The notes beneath the pieces are model-generated. The model did not search any database. It was not told the origin of the DNA and saw only the letters and a list, made by a program, of their open reading frames with translations. Of a stretch of DNA of 6,546 nucleotides, positions 1 through 6,290 are shown one piece after another. The stretch comes from Bacteroidales bacterium. Its GTDB lineage: Bacteria; Bacteroidota; Bacteroidia; Bacteroidales; F082. The stretch covers positions 1 to 6,546 of the forward strand of contig JADYZK010000295.1 in NCBI GenBank assembly GCA_020853175.1, in the 5' to 3' direction. Position 1 is the stretch's first letter. Each line of letters starts with the position of its first letter. A program made the translations under genes and the position numbers.

Positions 1-152
1 TGTGCAGGGGTTTGAAGCTTGAACTGCTTCGAATTTAAAGTTGGATTGATTGTCATTTTTTCAACAAGCTGACCCAATCCCAAAAACGGAAGCGTTAAAA
101 GAATTAATAAGACTCTGATATGATTGTACTTATGATGATGAAAAATTTTCAT
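1..152 (-). CDS. N-terminal fragment of a probably secreted protein, function unknown
   Basis: An open frame begins at an ATG at 152 and runs off the left edge after 50 complete codons without a stop. The start of the product reads as an export signal: a positive, histidine-rich n-region (MKIFHHHKYNHIR), a hydrophobic core at about residues 14-26 (VLLILLTLPFLGL), then Gly-Gln, a common signal-peptidase I cleavage context in Bacteroidota secreted proteins. Mature residues seen (QLVEKMTINPTLNSKQ...) match no family I recognise. The start lies 49 bp downstream of the yraN stop codon on the same strand, so it may be the third gene of that leftward group, although a hairpin lies between them. The leader just before ATG is A/T-rich with no Shine-Dalgarno sequence. 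The signal peptide is seen; export, and everything about function, is inference. Confidence 0.6.
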   Translation of the reverse strand, partial: MKIFHHHKYNHIRVLLILLTLPFLGLGQLVEKMTINPTLNSKQFKLQTPA

Positions 153-179
153 TGTTAAATTTCAACTGATGTTTAAAGA

Positions 180-203
180 AGGGTGTTTTAGTCAAAACAC
201 CCT
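180..203 (-). terminator. Hairpin over the yraN stop codon, possible weak terminator or attenuator
   Basis: A 10-bp perfect stem (AGGGTGTTTT paired with AAAACACCCT on the minus strand) closes a 4-nt GACT loop. The first arm overlaps the TAG stop codon of the yraN-family gene at 204-202. On the minus strand it is followed by TTCTTTAAAC, a broken rather than continuous U tract, so termination may be partial. On the plus strand it is followed by AAAGCG, so it would only act leftward. The next leftward gene starts 27 nt after the hairpin. Confidence 0.5.
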
Positions 204-564
204 AAAGCGTTGGATAAAAAGCGTTTTCGATATGCTCCACCTTTCTTTCGTGAGGAGTGATGACCACCGAAACAATGTCGAACCGGGTATCCAAATCAAG
301 GTTGTTTTTGATGATGTATCCCTCGGCGGCGCGCACCAATGCCTTTTGTTTGGATCGTGTTACAGCAAATTCGGGCTCACCGAACCAACTTGTTGTTCTT
401 GTTTTCACTTCCACAATCACCAAAGTATCTTCATCCATGGCCACGATGTCAATCTCTTCGCGGCCAAAATGCCAGTTGAGTTCTAAAATTTTGTAGCCTT
501 TTTCTCTTAAATGTTTCAAAGCCAGCTCTTCTCCGGCTTTTCCGAGTTCGTTATGATCGGCCAT
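202..564 (-). CDS. yraN: YraN/UPF0102 family protein, putative endonuclease fold
   Basis: This 120-residue product has the normal UPF0102 length and carries the family's restriction-endonuclease-like core. Visible motifs are the N-terminal GKAGEELALKHL (residues 8-19), then GREEIDIVA with Asp39, and VEVKTR with Glu52 and Lys54. Together these give the D...ExK arrangement of PD-(D/E)xK nucleases. The physiological role of the family is poorly defined; nuclease activity is inferred from the fold. I chose the ATG at 564 because the family begins close to the GKxGE motif. A longer in-frame start at 615 would add 17 non-conserved residues and overlap the upstream LD-carboxypeptidase gene, whereas the chosen start leaves a 17-bp gap, consistent with co-transcription with that gene. 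No Shine-Dalgarno sequence precedes it (leader AAAACGAAACCC). A hairpin overlaps the stop codon. Confidence 0.9.
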   Translation of the reverse strand: MADHNELGKAGEELALKHLREKGYKILELNWHFGREEIDIVAMDEDTLVIVEVKTRTTSWFGEPEFAVTRSKQKALVRAAEGYIIKNNLDLDTRFDIVSVVITPHERKVEHIENAFYPTL

Positions 565-581
565 GGGTTTCGTTTTTTGTT

Positions 582-1535
582 TTAAAGTGAAGGAAGTTCT
601 TGCACAAATTTGCATTTTTTTTGTGATTCTACTGTCAGCGAAGCCATTCTGCCAAAGACAAGTGCACGGTTATCGGGTTGGTGACCGGCCGGAAAACCAA
701 AGCACACCGGATAACTATACTCCGCAACATGCTCAGCTATAATCGCTTCTGCTTCTTTCCCAAAAGGGAGGGCGTTGTCGTGCATCTTGGTCATGCCGCC
801 AACTATCAATCCGGCAAGTTCGTCCAAATAACCGGCACGTTTAAGGCTAAGCATCATCCTGTCAATGTGATACAGGTATTCATCCACATCTTCAATGAAA
901 AGAATACGACCTTTTGTTTCGGGAAAAGAAACCGAACCCACTAAGCTATACAATATGGAGAGGTTGCCTCCAACAAGTGATCCGGCAGCTTGTCCGGCTT
1001 TGCTGAGGGCATGAGGTTCAAAAATATATTCGACGTTTTTTCCTATGAGGCAATTTAAAAGACTTTCCAAAGCCGCGTCACTGTTGGTGGAAAAATCAAT
1101 AGGCATGGAAGAGTGGATGCTTTCCATTTGGACTTGTCTGAGAAAATGAGCGTGAAGTACCGTAATGTCAGAAAAACCAGCCAGCCATTTGGGATGTTTT
1201 TGAATGATCGTTGTATCAAGTTGATCCACCATCCGCAAGCTGCCATATCCGCCTCTAACACAAACAATGGCTTTCACAGTTGAATCAGCAAACAGCTTGT
1301 TTAAATGTTGGGCACGATGGGCATCGCTGCCGGCAAACTGGTTTTCAACGGCCCACAGCTCTTCATCTACGCGCACTTTAAAGCCCTTCTCTTCAAAAAA
1401 ACGTTGGGCAAAAGCAATATTTTCGGCAGAAGTATTTCTTGCAGGGGCAGCAAAGGCGATGGTGTCGCCCTTTTGAAGCGGCGGAGGCGTAATGGGTTGT
1501 AAACTATTGGTTACCTTTGCCGTGTTTTTTTTCAT
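582..1535 (-). CDS. ldcA: LD-carboxypeptidase, peptidase family S66 (LdcA/MccF-like)
   Basis: This predicted 317-residue serine peptidase belongs to the S66 family. LdcA members cleave the terminal D-alanine from murein tetrapeptides in the cytoplasm during peptidoglycan recycling; MccF members instead inactivate microcin C-type compounds. Family landmarks in order are GDTIAFAAPA (23-32), VRGGYGSLR (93-101), the nucleophile elbow GFSDIT with Ser122, the VGGNLS loop (188-193), FIEDVDE with Glu215, and AGH with His285. The Ser-Glu-His triad is therefore intact and its spacing resembles characterised LdcA enzymes. No signal peptide is seen, which fits a cytoplasmic enzyme. The first 20 residues precede the usual family start, but no other ATG, GTG or TTG occurs there. 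Codons 2-4 form a run of eight A residues. The start is 19 bp from the divergent metG start. A TAnnTTTG box at 1563-1570 on this strand may drive it, and yraN follows 17 bp downstream. Housekeeping recycling is the likelier role; MccF-type immunity cannot be excluded from sequence alone. Confidence 0.92.
   Translation of the reverse strand: MKKNTAKVTNSLQPITPPPLQKGDTIAFAAPARNTSAENIAFAQRFFEEKGFKVRVDEELWAVENQFAGSDAHRAQHLNKLFADSTVKAIVCVRGGYGSLRMVDQLDTTIIQKHPKWLAGFSDITVLHAHFLRQVQMESIHSSMPIDFSTNSDAALESLLNCLIGKNVEYIFEPHALSKAGQAAGSLVGGNLSILYSLVGSVSFPETKGRILFIEDVDEYLYHIDRMMLSLKRAGYLDELAGLIVGGMTKMHDNALPFGKEAEAIIAEHVAEYSYPVCFGFPAGHQPDNRALVFGRMASLTVESQKKCKFVQELPSL
1512..1519 (+). promoter_or_regulatory. 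Candidate -7 promoter box for metG
   Basis: TACCTTTG is an exact match to the Bacteroidota -7 consensus TAnnTTTG. It ends 35 bp before the metG ATG, which would give a leader of about 30 nt. No TTG -33 element is found at the usual 17-23 bp upstream, so the assignment rests on the -7 box and its position. It lies inside the divergent ldcA coding sequence. Confidence 0.4.
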
Positions 1536-1554
1536 CCTAAATGATCGTTACTAA

Positions 1555-3633
1555 ATGGAAACCAAAAGTAAGCAATTCAAACGTTATACCGTAACCTCGG
1601 CACTGCCTTATGCCAACGGCCCCATCCACATTGGACACTTAGCGGGGGTGTATGTTCCGGCTGATATTTATGTGCGCTTTTTGCGTATGAAAGGCGAAGA
1701 TGTGGTGTTTATCGGTGGTTCCGATGAGCATGGCGTACCCATCACCATCAAGGCCCGACAGGAAGGCATAAGTCCGCAAGAAATTGTTGATCGCTACCAT
1801 ACTATCATCAAGGATTCATTTCAAGAATTCGGCATCAGCTTCGATGTGTATTCGCGCACCTCTGCACCTATTCATCACCAAACGGCATCCGATTTTTTCA
1901 AAAAACTTTACGAAAAAGGTGTTTTTATCGAAAAAACTTCAATGCAATATTATGATGTAGAAGCCAAGCATTTTTTGGCCGACCGGTATATCACCGGCAC
2001 TTGTCCGCATTGCAATTTTGAAAGGGCTTATGGCGACCAATGCGAAAGTTGCGGAACCTCGCTTAGTCCTCAAGACCTCATCAACCCGCGGTCGGCCCTC
2101 AGCGGAAATGTTCCTGTGTTAGAAGAAACCAAACATTGGTATCTGCCATTGGATCAGGACGAAGAATGGCTTAGGCAATGGATTGTTGAAGGACACAAAA
2201 ACGATTGGAAAACCAATGTGTATGGCCAATGCAAATCGTGGATTGACCAAGGCTTGCAGGCCCGTGCCGTCACCCGCGACCTCGACTGGGGCGTGAAAGT
2301 GCCCATTGAAGGAGCCGACGGAAAAGTGCTTTATGTGTGGTTTGACGCGCCCATCGGATACATTTCGGCCACCAAAGAGTGGTCCAAAAAAACAGGAAAA
2401 GACTGGGAGCCCTACTGGAAAAGCGATGATTCAAAGCTTGTGCATTTTATTGGCAAAGACAATATCGTGTTCCATTGCATCATTTTTCCGGCCATGCTCA
2501 AAAGCGAAGGAAGCTACATCCTTCCGGATAACGTTCCTGCCAATGAGTTTCTTAACTTAGAAAACGACAAGATTTCCACTTCCCGCAACTGGGCTGTTTG
2601 GCTGCACGAATACCTCAACGATTTTCCCGGAAAGCAGGATGTGCTTAGGTATGTGCTCACCGCCAATGCCCCCGAAACCAAAGACAACGACTTCACCTGG
2701 AAAGACTTTCAGTCGCGCAACAACAACGAACTTTTGGCGGTTTATGGCAATTTTGTGAACCGAACGCTGGTGCTGACACACAAATATTTTGAAGGGGTTG
2801 TTCCGGAAATGAAGGAGCTTACTGAAAAAGACCACGAAACCTTGAACCTGATGAACGGCTATCCCGATCGGATTGCCGCTGCCATTGGGTTGTACCGTTT
2901 CCGAGAAGCACTATCGGAGCTGATGAATCTTGCGCGTTTGGGCAACAAATACCTCACCGAAAACGAACCCTGGAAAATCTTCAAAACCGATCCCCAAAGG
3001 GTGAAAACCATTCTTGCCGTTTCATTGCAAATTGTGGCTAAACTGATGGTGTTGTCCGAACCTTTTCTTCCGTTTAGTGCAGCCAAGCTGACAAAAATGA
3101 TGCGCCTCGACCACTTGAATTGGAACCAAAGCAAAGAAACCCTTCTTGTTGCTGCCGGCCATCAGCTGGGAGAAGTGGATTATCTGTTTGAAAAGATTGA
3201 AGATGAGGCCATTGAATTCCAAATTCAAAAACTTCTCGCGACCAAAAAAGCCAATCAAGAAGCTGCTGAATCCACTGCTGAAGCACCTTCCTATCCACCG
3301 CAAAAGGAAAGCATTACTTATGACGATTTCGCTAAGATGGACCTCCGCACAGGAACCATCATTGCCGCAGAAGCCATGCCCAAAGCCAAGAAGTTACTCA
3401 AACTCACCGTTGACACAGGTTTGGATCAAAGAACTGTTGTAAGCGGGATAGCTGAGCACTACCGGCCTGAAAACATCATCGGTCAAAAAGTGGTGATGTT
3501 GATCAATTTAATTCCTCGCGAACTGCGGGGCGTGAGCTCTCAAGGGATGATTCTTATGGCCGAAAACAGTGCCGGAAAACTGTGTTTTGTTTCACCTGAC
3601 GAGGCTTTTCACAACGGCAGTGAAGTTAAATAA
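1555..3633 (+). CDS. metG: Methionyl-tRNA synthetase with C-terminal tRNA-binding domain
   Basis: This 692-residue class I aminoacyl-tRNA synthetase attaches methionine to tRNA-Met in the cytoplasm, for both initiation and elongation. The Rossmann catalytic domain starts with [14 protein letters not shown], carrying the HIGH signature at 25-28, followed by GGSDEHG (54-60). The connective insertion has one complete zinc knuckle, Cys150, Cys153, Cys163 and Cys166. The second ATP-binding signature is KISTSR (339-344), a KMSKS variant I take to be normal for this branch. A helical anticodon-binding region spans about 385-550 and includes NFVNRTL and NEPWKIFK. A polar linker at about 560-590 leads to a C-terminal OB-fold tRNA-binding (EMAPII/Trbp111-like) domain, starting at [14 protein letters not shown] and ending at the gene's stop. 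The ATG at 1555 sits just before the conserved [14 protein letters not shown] block. It is divergent from ldcA by 19 bp; a transaldolase gene follows closely with no terminator between. No Shine-Dalgarno sequence is visible. Confidence 0.97.
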   Translation: METKSKQFKRYTVTSALPYANGPIHIGHLAGVYVPADIYVRFLRMKGEDVVFIGGSDEHGVPITIKARQEGISPQEIVDRYHTIIKDSFQEFGISFDVYSRTSAPIHHQTASDFFKKLYEKGVFIEKTSMQYYDVEAKHFLADRYITGTCPHCNFERAYGDQCESCGTSLSPQDLINPRSALSGNVPVLEETKHWYLPLDQDEEWLRQWIVEGHKNDWKTNVYGQCKSWIDQGLQARAVTRDLDWGVKVPIEGADGKVLYVWFDAPIGYISATKEWSKKTGKDWEPYWKSDDSKLVHFIGKDNIVFHCIIFPAMLKSEGSYILPDNVPANEFLNLENDKISTSRNWAVWLHEYLNDFPGKQDVLRYVLTANAPETKDNDFTWKDFQSRNNNELLAVYGNFVNRTLVLTHKYFEGVVPEMKELTEKDHETLNLMNGYPDRIAAAIGLYRFREALSELMNLARLGNKYLTENEPWKIFKTDPQRVKTILAVSLQIVAKLMVLSEPFLPFSAAKLTKMMRLDHLNWNQSKETLLVAAGHQLGEVDYLFEKIEDEAIEFQIQKLLATKKANQEAAESTAEAPSYPPQKESITYDDFAKMDLRTGTIIAAEAMPKAKKLLKLTVDTGLDQRTVVSGIAEHYRPENIIGQKVVMLINLIPRELRGVSSQGMILMAENSAGKLCFVSPDEAFHNGSEVK
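1563..1570 (-). promoter_or_regulatory. Candidate -7 promoter box for the ldcA-yraN group
   Basis: On the minus strand the bases read TACTTTTG, an exact match to the Bacteroidota -7 consensus TAnnTTTG. The box lies 27 bp upstream of the ldcA ATG, giving a leader of about 20 nt, and falls inside codons 3-6 of the divergent metG. A TTTG lies only about 7 bp upstream, too close for a -33 element, and no TTG is found at 17-23 bp. Support is therefore the -7 match and its position only. Confidence 0.4.
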
Positions 3634-3657
3634 TACACTCAAAAAATGATTCTTTTT

Positions 3658-4617
3658 ATGGAAAATACCCTTTCACAACTCAAAAAAGTAACCCGCGTGG
3701 TGGCCGATACCGGCGACTTTGAATCCATTCGACAATATAAACCTGTAGATGCAACTACCAATCCGTCATTGATTTATGCGTCGGCACAAGATGAAAAATA
3801 CCAACATTTGGTGGACGAGGCCTTGGCTTATGCAACCAAAAATGCCGACAATCATCAAGCACGGTTGAGCCTGTGTTTGGATCGCTTGGCAGTGAATTTT
3901 GGCATGGAAATCCTCAAGATTGTTCCCGGTCGTGTCTCCACCGAGGTGGATGCCAGGTTATCATTTGACAAAGAAGGTTCTATTGCAAAAGCACGTCAAT
4001 TGATTGCCATGTATGAAGCCAACGGCATTTCCCGCGAGCGCATACTGATTAAAGTGGCTGCCACTTGGGAAGGGATAAAAGCTGCCGAAGTGCTCGAAAA
4101 AGAAGGCGTCAGAACCAACCTCACTTTGCTGTTCAGTAAAGTTCAGGCCATTGCGTGCGCCGAAGCCGGCGTTCAGCTTATTTCGCCTTTCGTGGGCCGC
4201 ATCCTCGATTGGCACAAAGCCAACCGAAAAGTAGATCACATCTTGGCCACAGAAGACCCAGGTGTACTCTCGGTTACAGAAATCTTCAATTATTACAAGC
4301 ATTTTGGTTATGCCACCGAAGTGATGGGCGCCAGTTTTAGAAACGCAGATGAAATTATTGAACTCGCGGGTTGCGATCTGCTGACGATAGCACCCACTTT
4401 GCTATCCGAACTGGAGCAAATGAACAGGCCACTGGCATTAAAACTCAATGCCGAAGCCGCAGCCACTTGGAAGTTGGAAAAAATCAGTCCCGACGAAAAA
4501 ATGTTTCGTTGGCTGCTCAATGAAGACGCCATGGCTACTGAAAAGTTAGCTGAAGGCATCCGCAAATTTGCCGCCGACCTGGTGAAGCTCGAGCAGATGG
4601 TAGCTGCACGCTTGTGA
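3658..4617 (+). CDS. tal: Transaldolase, TalA/TalB (class I Schiff-base) type
   Basis: This predicted 319-residue cytoplasmic enzyme of the non-oxidative pentose phosphate pathway moves a dihydroxyacetone unit between sedoheptulose 7-phosphate and glyceraldehyde 3-phosphate. It aligns end to end with the long enterobacterial TalB type. From the ATG at 3658, key residues fall at the same numbers as in E. coli TalB: Asp17 (VVADTGD), Asn35 (DATTNPS), Glu96 (STEVDAR), the Schiff-base Lys132 (ILIKVAATW), and Ser176 and Arg181 (SPFVGR) for phosphate binding. The C-terminal blocks [20 protein letters not shown] and [10 protein letters not shown] are also present. An in-frame ATG at 3646 would add four residues (MILF); I prefer 3658 because its N-terminus matches TalB in length, but the upstream start is possible since neither has a Shine-Dalgarno sequence. 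The gap to metG is 24 bp (12 bp for the upstream start) with no terminator, so co-transcription with metG is likely. Confidence 0.96.
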   Translation: MENTLSQLKKVTRVVADTGDFESIRQYKPVDATTNPSLIYASAQDEKYQHLVDEALAYATKNADNHQARLSLCLDRLAVNFGMEILKIVPGRVSTEVDARLSFDKEGSIAKARQLIAMYEANGISRERILIKVAATWEGIKAAEVLEKEGVRTNLTLLFSKVQAIACAEAGVQLISPFVGRILDWHKANRKVDHILATEDPGVLSVTEIFNYYKHFGYATEVMGASFRNADEIIELAGCDLLTIAPTLLSELEQMNRPLALKLNAEAAATWKLEKISPDEKMFRWLLNEDAMATEKLAEGIRKFAADLVKLEQMVAARL

Positions 4618-4651
4618 CGTTATGAAGATAGGATTTTTGTGGAAAAACGAT

Positions 4652-4659
4652 TACTTTTG
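4652..4659 (+). promoter_or_regulatory. Candidate -7 promoter box for the tRNA-Arg gene
   Basis: TACTTTTG exactly matches the Bacteroidota -7 consensus TAnnTTTG and ends 23 bp before the mature tRNA 5' end, giving a short precursor leader of about 15-18 nt. A TTTTTG at 4634-4639 lies upstream, but the 12-bp gap to the box is shorter than the usual 17-23 bp. I see no terminator after the transaldolase stop at 4617, so read-through from metG-tal is also possible. Confidence 0.5.
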
Positions 4660-4682
4660 CAGCCTAAAAATGAATTATTCTC

Positions 4683-4754
4683 GGCCCCATAGTTCAAGGG
4701 ATAGAATGGAAGTTTCCTAAACTTTAGATACAGGTTCGAGTCCTGTTGGGGCTA
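4683..4754 (+). tRNA. tRNA-Arg (anticodon CCT, decodes AGG)
   Basis: A complete 72-nt cloverleaf can be folded by eye. The acceptor stem GGCCCCA pairs with TGGGGCT (first pair a G-T wobble). The D stem GTTC/GAAT closes an 8-nt loop AAGGGATA with the GG pair, then A at position 20 (a known arginine identity base). The anticodon stem GAAGT/ACTTT closes loop TTCCTAA, with anticodon CCT at 4716-4718. A 4-nt variable region AGAT follows. The T stem ACAGG/CCTGT closes loop TTCGAGT. The discriminator base is A4754. The genome continues CTT, so the CCA end is not encoded and must be added after transcription. AGG codons occur in the adjacent genes, for example Arg207 in metG and Arg100 in tal, so this tRNA serves real codons here. 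It lies between a -7 box and a strong terminator and is probably a single-gene unit. Confidence 0.95.
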
Positions 4755-4765
4755 CTTATAATTTT

Positions 4766-4800
4766 ATAAAGCGTTTATTGTGAGCGCTTTATTTTTTTTA
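4766..4800 (+). terminator. Rho-independent terminator after tRNA-Arg
   Basis: An 8-bp stem (ATAAAGCG at 4766-4773 with CGCTTTAT at 4785-4792) and an 11-nt loop lead directly into eight T residues at 4792-4799. This is a classic intrinsic terminator 11 bp after the tRNA 3' end. It would also end any read-through from metG-tal. Confidence 0.85.
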
Positions 4801-4856
4801 AGGCAAATAAAATAAGAATAGTTCAAGAATTTTGTGCAACTTTATCATGCAGTAAA

Positions 4857-4888
4857 AAAGAATGGCCATCATGCAAAAACAGATGGCC
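4857..4888 (-). terminator. Rho-independent terminator after the beta-barrel protein gene
   Basis: On the minus strand GGCCATC (4888-4882) pairs with GATGGCC (4870-4864) around an 11-nt loop, followed by ATTCTTTTTT. It begins 27 bp past the stop codon of the leftward outer-membrane protein gene. On the plus strand only four T residues follow, so leftward action is favoured, though some two-way function is possible. Confidence 0.7.
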
Positions 4889-4914
4889 TTTTAAATATGA
4901 GAAAAGCGAATTAA

Positions 4915-5592
4915 TTATAGCCTGTAACCAAGCGACAGCCCGTAGCCTGTGTTTTTTATAGCTAAATCGTTGTCAGGTAAACGATTGTCTTTAGGATTGA
5001 TGTTGATCAAGCCAAGTTGTGCGTTAAGTTGAATGAACAAATTGCTAGGAAACTCATAGCCCAATAAAATATTGGCTCCAGCATCGAAAGGTTTGAAATA
5101 AGCCGTGGTTAATGGATCGCCCACTTCCACTTCGTTTTTGAATTCAATATCAGAATCAACCGTTACCGAGCCACCTTTAAAAGAAGCTGTACCATTGATT
5201 CCATAAGCCAGATAGGGTCCAAAACCTAACATGAGAAACCCATTGCCGAGGTTTCCTTTGTAAACAAGATTCAGCGGAAGTTCAATGTACGACAGTTTGT
5301 ATTTGCTGGTGATGATGCCGTCGTTGTTTTCACCTCCTTTGGTGCTGAAAGTAAGACCGGGTTGGAAATAAAACTGCAAGGCAAGCGGCATCTGCAAATT
5401 GATGCCCACATGGTAACCAATGATCATGTCATTTTCAAGTTTGTCGCCTGTGGCATCCTTCCCATTTAAATTTTGCAAGTTCACCCCACCAAGAATACCA
5501 AAGGAGATTTTTGAATTGTTGTAATCCTGTGCTTGGGCGAGCGTTGCCATGAGCATAAAAAGCAGTGTTAAAGAAAATAATTTAGTTTTCAT
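4915..5592 (-). CDS. Outer-membrane beta-barrel protein, 'porin family' (OMP_b-brl_2-like)
   Basis: The 225-residue product starts with a clear signal peptide: MKTK, a hydrophobic stretch at residues 5-18, and an AQA/QD cleavage site after Ala21. The mature chain alternates hydrophobic and polar residues as an 8- to 10-strand beta barrel would. It shows the usual landmarks of the small Bacteroidota barrel family: FGILGGVNLQNL near the N-terminus (32-43), GYHVGINLQMPL, FQPGLTFSTKGG, YIELPLNLVYKG, GFGPYLAYGINGT, AGANILLGYEF, and a final GYGLSLGYRL barrel strand ending at the C-terminus. It should sit in the outer membrane after export and BAM assembly. Despite the 'porin' name, most members have no demonstrated transport role, and I cannot assign a ligand. 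It lies 26 bp downstream of the OmpA-like lipoprotein gene with no terminator or TAnnTTTG box between, so the two are probably co-transcribed. The leader TTACAAAAA is A-rich without a Shine-Dalgarno sequence. Confidence 0.85.
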   Translation of the reverse strand: MKTKLFSLTLLFMLMATLAQAQDYNNSKISFGILGGVNLQNLNGKDATGDKLENDMIIGYHVGINLQMPLALQFYFQPGLTFSTKGGENNDGIITSKYKLSYIELPLNLVYKGNLGNGFLMLGFGPYLAYGINGTASFKGGSVTVDSDIEFKNEVEVGDPLTTAYFKPFDAGANILLGYEFPSNLFIQLNAQLGLININPKDNRLPDNDLAIKNTGYGLSLGYRL

Positions 5593-5618
5593 TTTTTGTA
5601 ATTAAGTGATTTATTGAA

Positions 5619-6290
5619 TTAATTTGTTGTGTTTTTTTCGGCATCAGCCTTCATCTTTTCATTGGCAGCAATTAAAAATTCGACCCTGCGATTTTGAATC
5701 TGGCCCTCTTTACTGTCGTTTGAATATTTTGGTGAATTTTCACCAAATCCTCTAATTGTTAAACGGTAGCGCGCAATGCCATTGGCTGTTAGATAATTGG
5801 AAACCACACCGGCCCGTTCTTCTGACAAGGATTGATTGTAGGCTACACTCCCTTTGCTGTCGGTGTGACCTTGAATTTCGATATCCGTATCAGGAAAACT
5901 TTCAAGCACAGCAACCAGTTTGTTGAGGTTCGTTTTTGCATCGTTGGATAAGTTTGATTTGTCAAATCCAAAGAGTACGTTACTGCTGAATTCCACTACA
6001 ATGCCTTCACCCACGCGTTCAACTTTTGCATCGGGAACTGTTTTTTGAATTTCTTCGGCTTGTTTATCCATTTGTCGGCCAATGATGGCACCCGAAGCAC
6101 CTCCCACAGCTGCACCAATGATGGCTCCCAGGGCTGTGTTGCCCGAAGCCCTGCCAATGACAGCACCTGTTGCACCACCAGCGGTGGTTCCGATGACTGC
6201 TCCTTTTTGTGTTTTATTCCATGTGGCACAACTCGTGAACATCAATGTAGTGCTTAAAACCAAAGCAAATCCCATTTTTAACTTATTCAT
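5619..6290 (-). CDS. OmpA-domain lipoprotein with glycine-zipper segment (YiaD-like)
   Basis: From the ATG at 6290 this is a 223-residue predicted lipoprotein. The signal peptide MNKLKMGFALVLSTTLMFTS ends at a lipobox-like FTSC with Cys21 as the lipidation site. Residues 30-72 are a glycine-zipper segment made of two near-identical 17-residue units (31-47 and 56-72). A charged linker leads into a C-terminal OmpA/MotB peptidoglycan-binding domain at about 98-207: VLFGFDKSNLS, IQGHTDSKGS, SLSEERAGVVSNYL, GFGENSP and GQIQNRRVEFLI. Asp144 and Arg159, spaced as the diaminopimelate-binding pair of characterised OmpA domains, are both present. The order resembles E. coli YiaD. It probably tethers the outer membrane to peptidoglycan, with the zipper packing in or on the membrane. 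In-frame starts exist upstream (ATG at 6332, GTG at 6353), but they would put up to 21 extra residues before a well-formed lipoprotein signal. It is probably the first gene of a two-gene leftward operon with the beta-barrel gene. Confidence 0.9.
   Translation of the reverse strand: MNKLKMGFALVLSTTLMFTSCATWNKTQKGAVIGTTAGGATGAVIGRASGNTALGAIIGAAVGGASGAIIGRQMDKQAEEIQKTVPDAKVERVGEGIVVEFSSNVLFGFDKSNLSNDAKTNLNKLVAVLESFPDTDIEIQGHTDSKGSVAYNQSLSEERAGVVSNYLTANGIARYRLTIRGFGENSPKYSNDSKEGQIQNRRVEFLIAANEKMKADAEKNTTN
6075..6200 (-). repeat. Duplicated glycine-zipper unit within the OmpA-like lipoprotein
   Basis: Residues 31-47 (AVIGTTAGGATGAVIGR) and 56-72 (AIIGAAVGGASGAIIGR) are two copies of one unit, offset by 25 residues, with 11 of 17 positions identical and mostly conservative changes at the rest. 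Each contains spaced glycines typical of helix-packing glycine zippers. It is a protein-level repeat; I did not check how far the DNA of the two copies agrees. Confidence 0.75.

Noticed and set aside
169..496. Rightward open frames opposite the yraN-family gene
   Set aside because: They are antisense to a recognisable conserved protein and show only scattered Cys/His/Phe-rich sequence with no domain-like pattern.
565..615. Longer start for the yraN-family gene, adding 17 residues
   Set aside because: The extra residues are not like the family N-terminus, and the extension overlaps the end of the upstream LD-carboxypeptidase gene, while the ATG at 564 gives the normal family length.
339..2590. 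The KISTS signature of MetG as a possible defective KMSKS motif
   Set aside because: The first lysine, the second serine and the following arginine are kept, and KxSTSR forms are, to my knowledge, usual in this branch of MetRS, so it reads as normal variation. (The motif itself is at 2569-2583.)
2557..3303. Open frames on the strand opposite metG, up to 93 codons
   Set aside because: They lie wholly inside a well-conserved synthetase gene, show no family motif, signal or plausible initiation context, and are expected by chance from its codon use.
4801..4856. Possible small RNA or gene between the two facing terminators
   Set aside because: The stretch is short, AT-rich, has no promoter box, and holds no frame or fold beyond the flanking hairpins.
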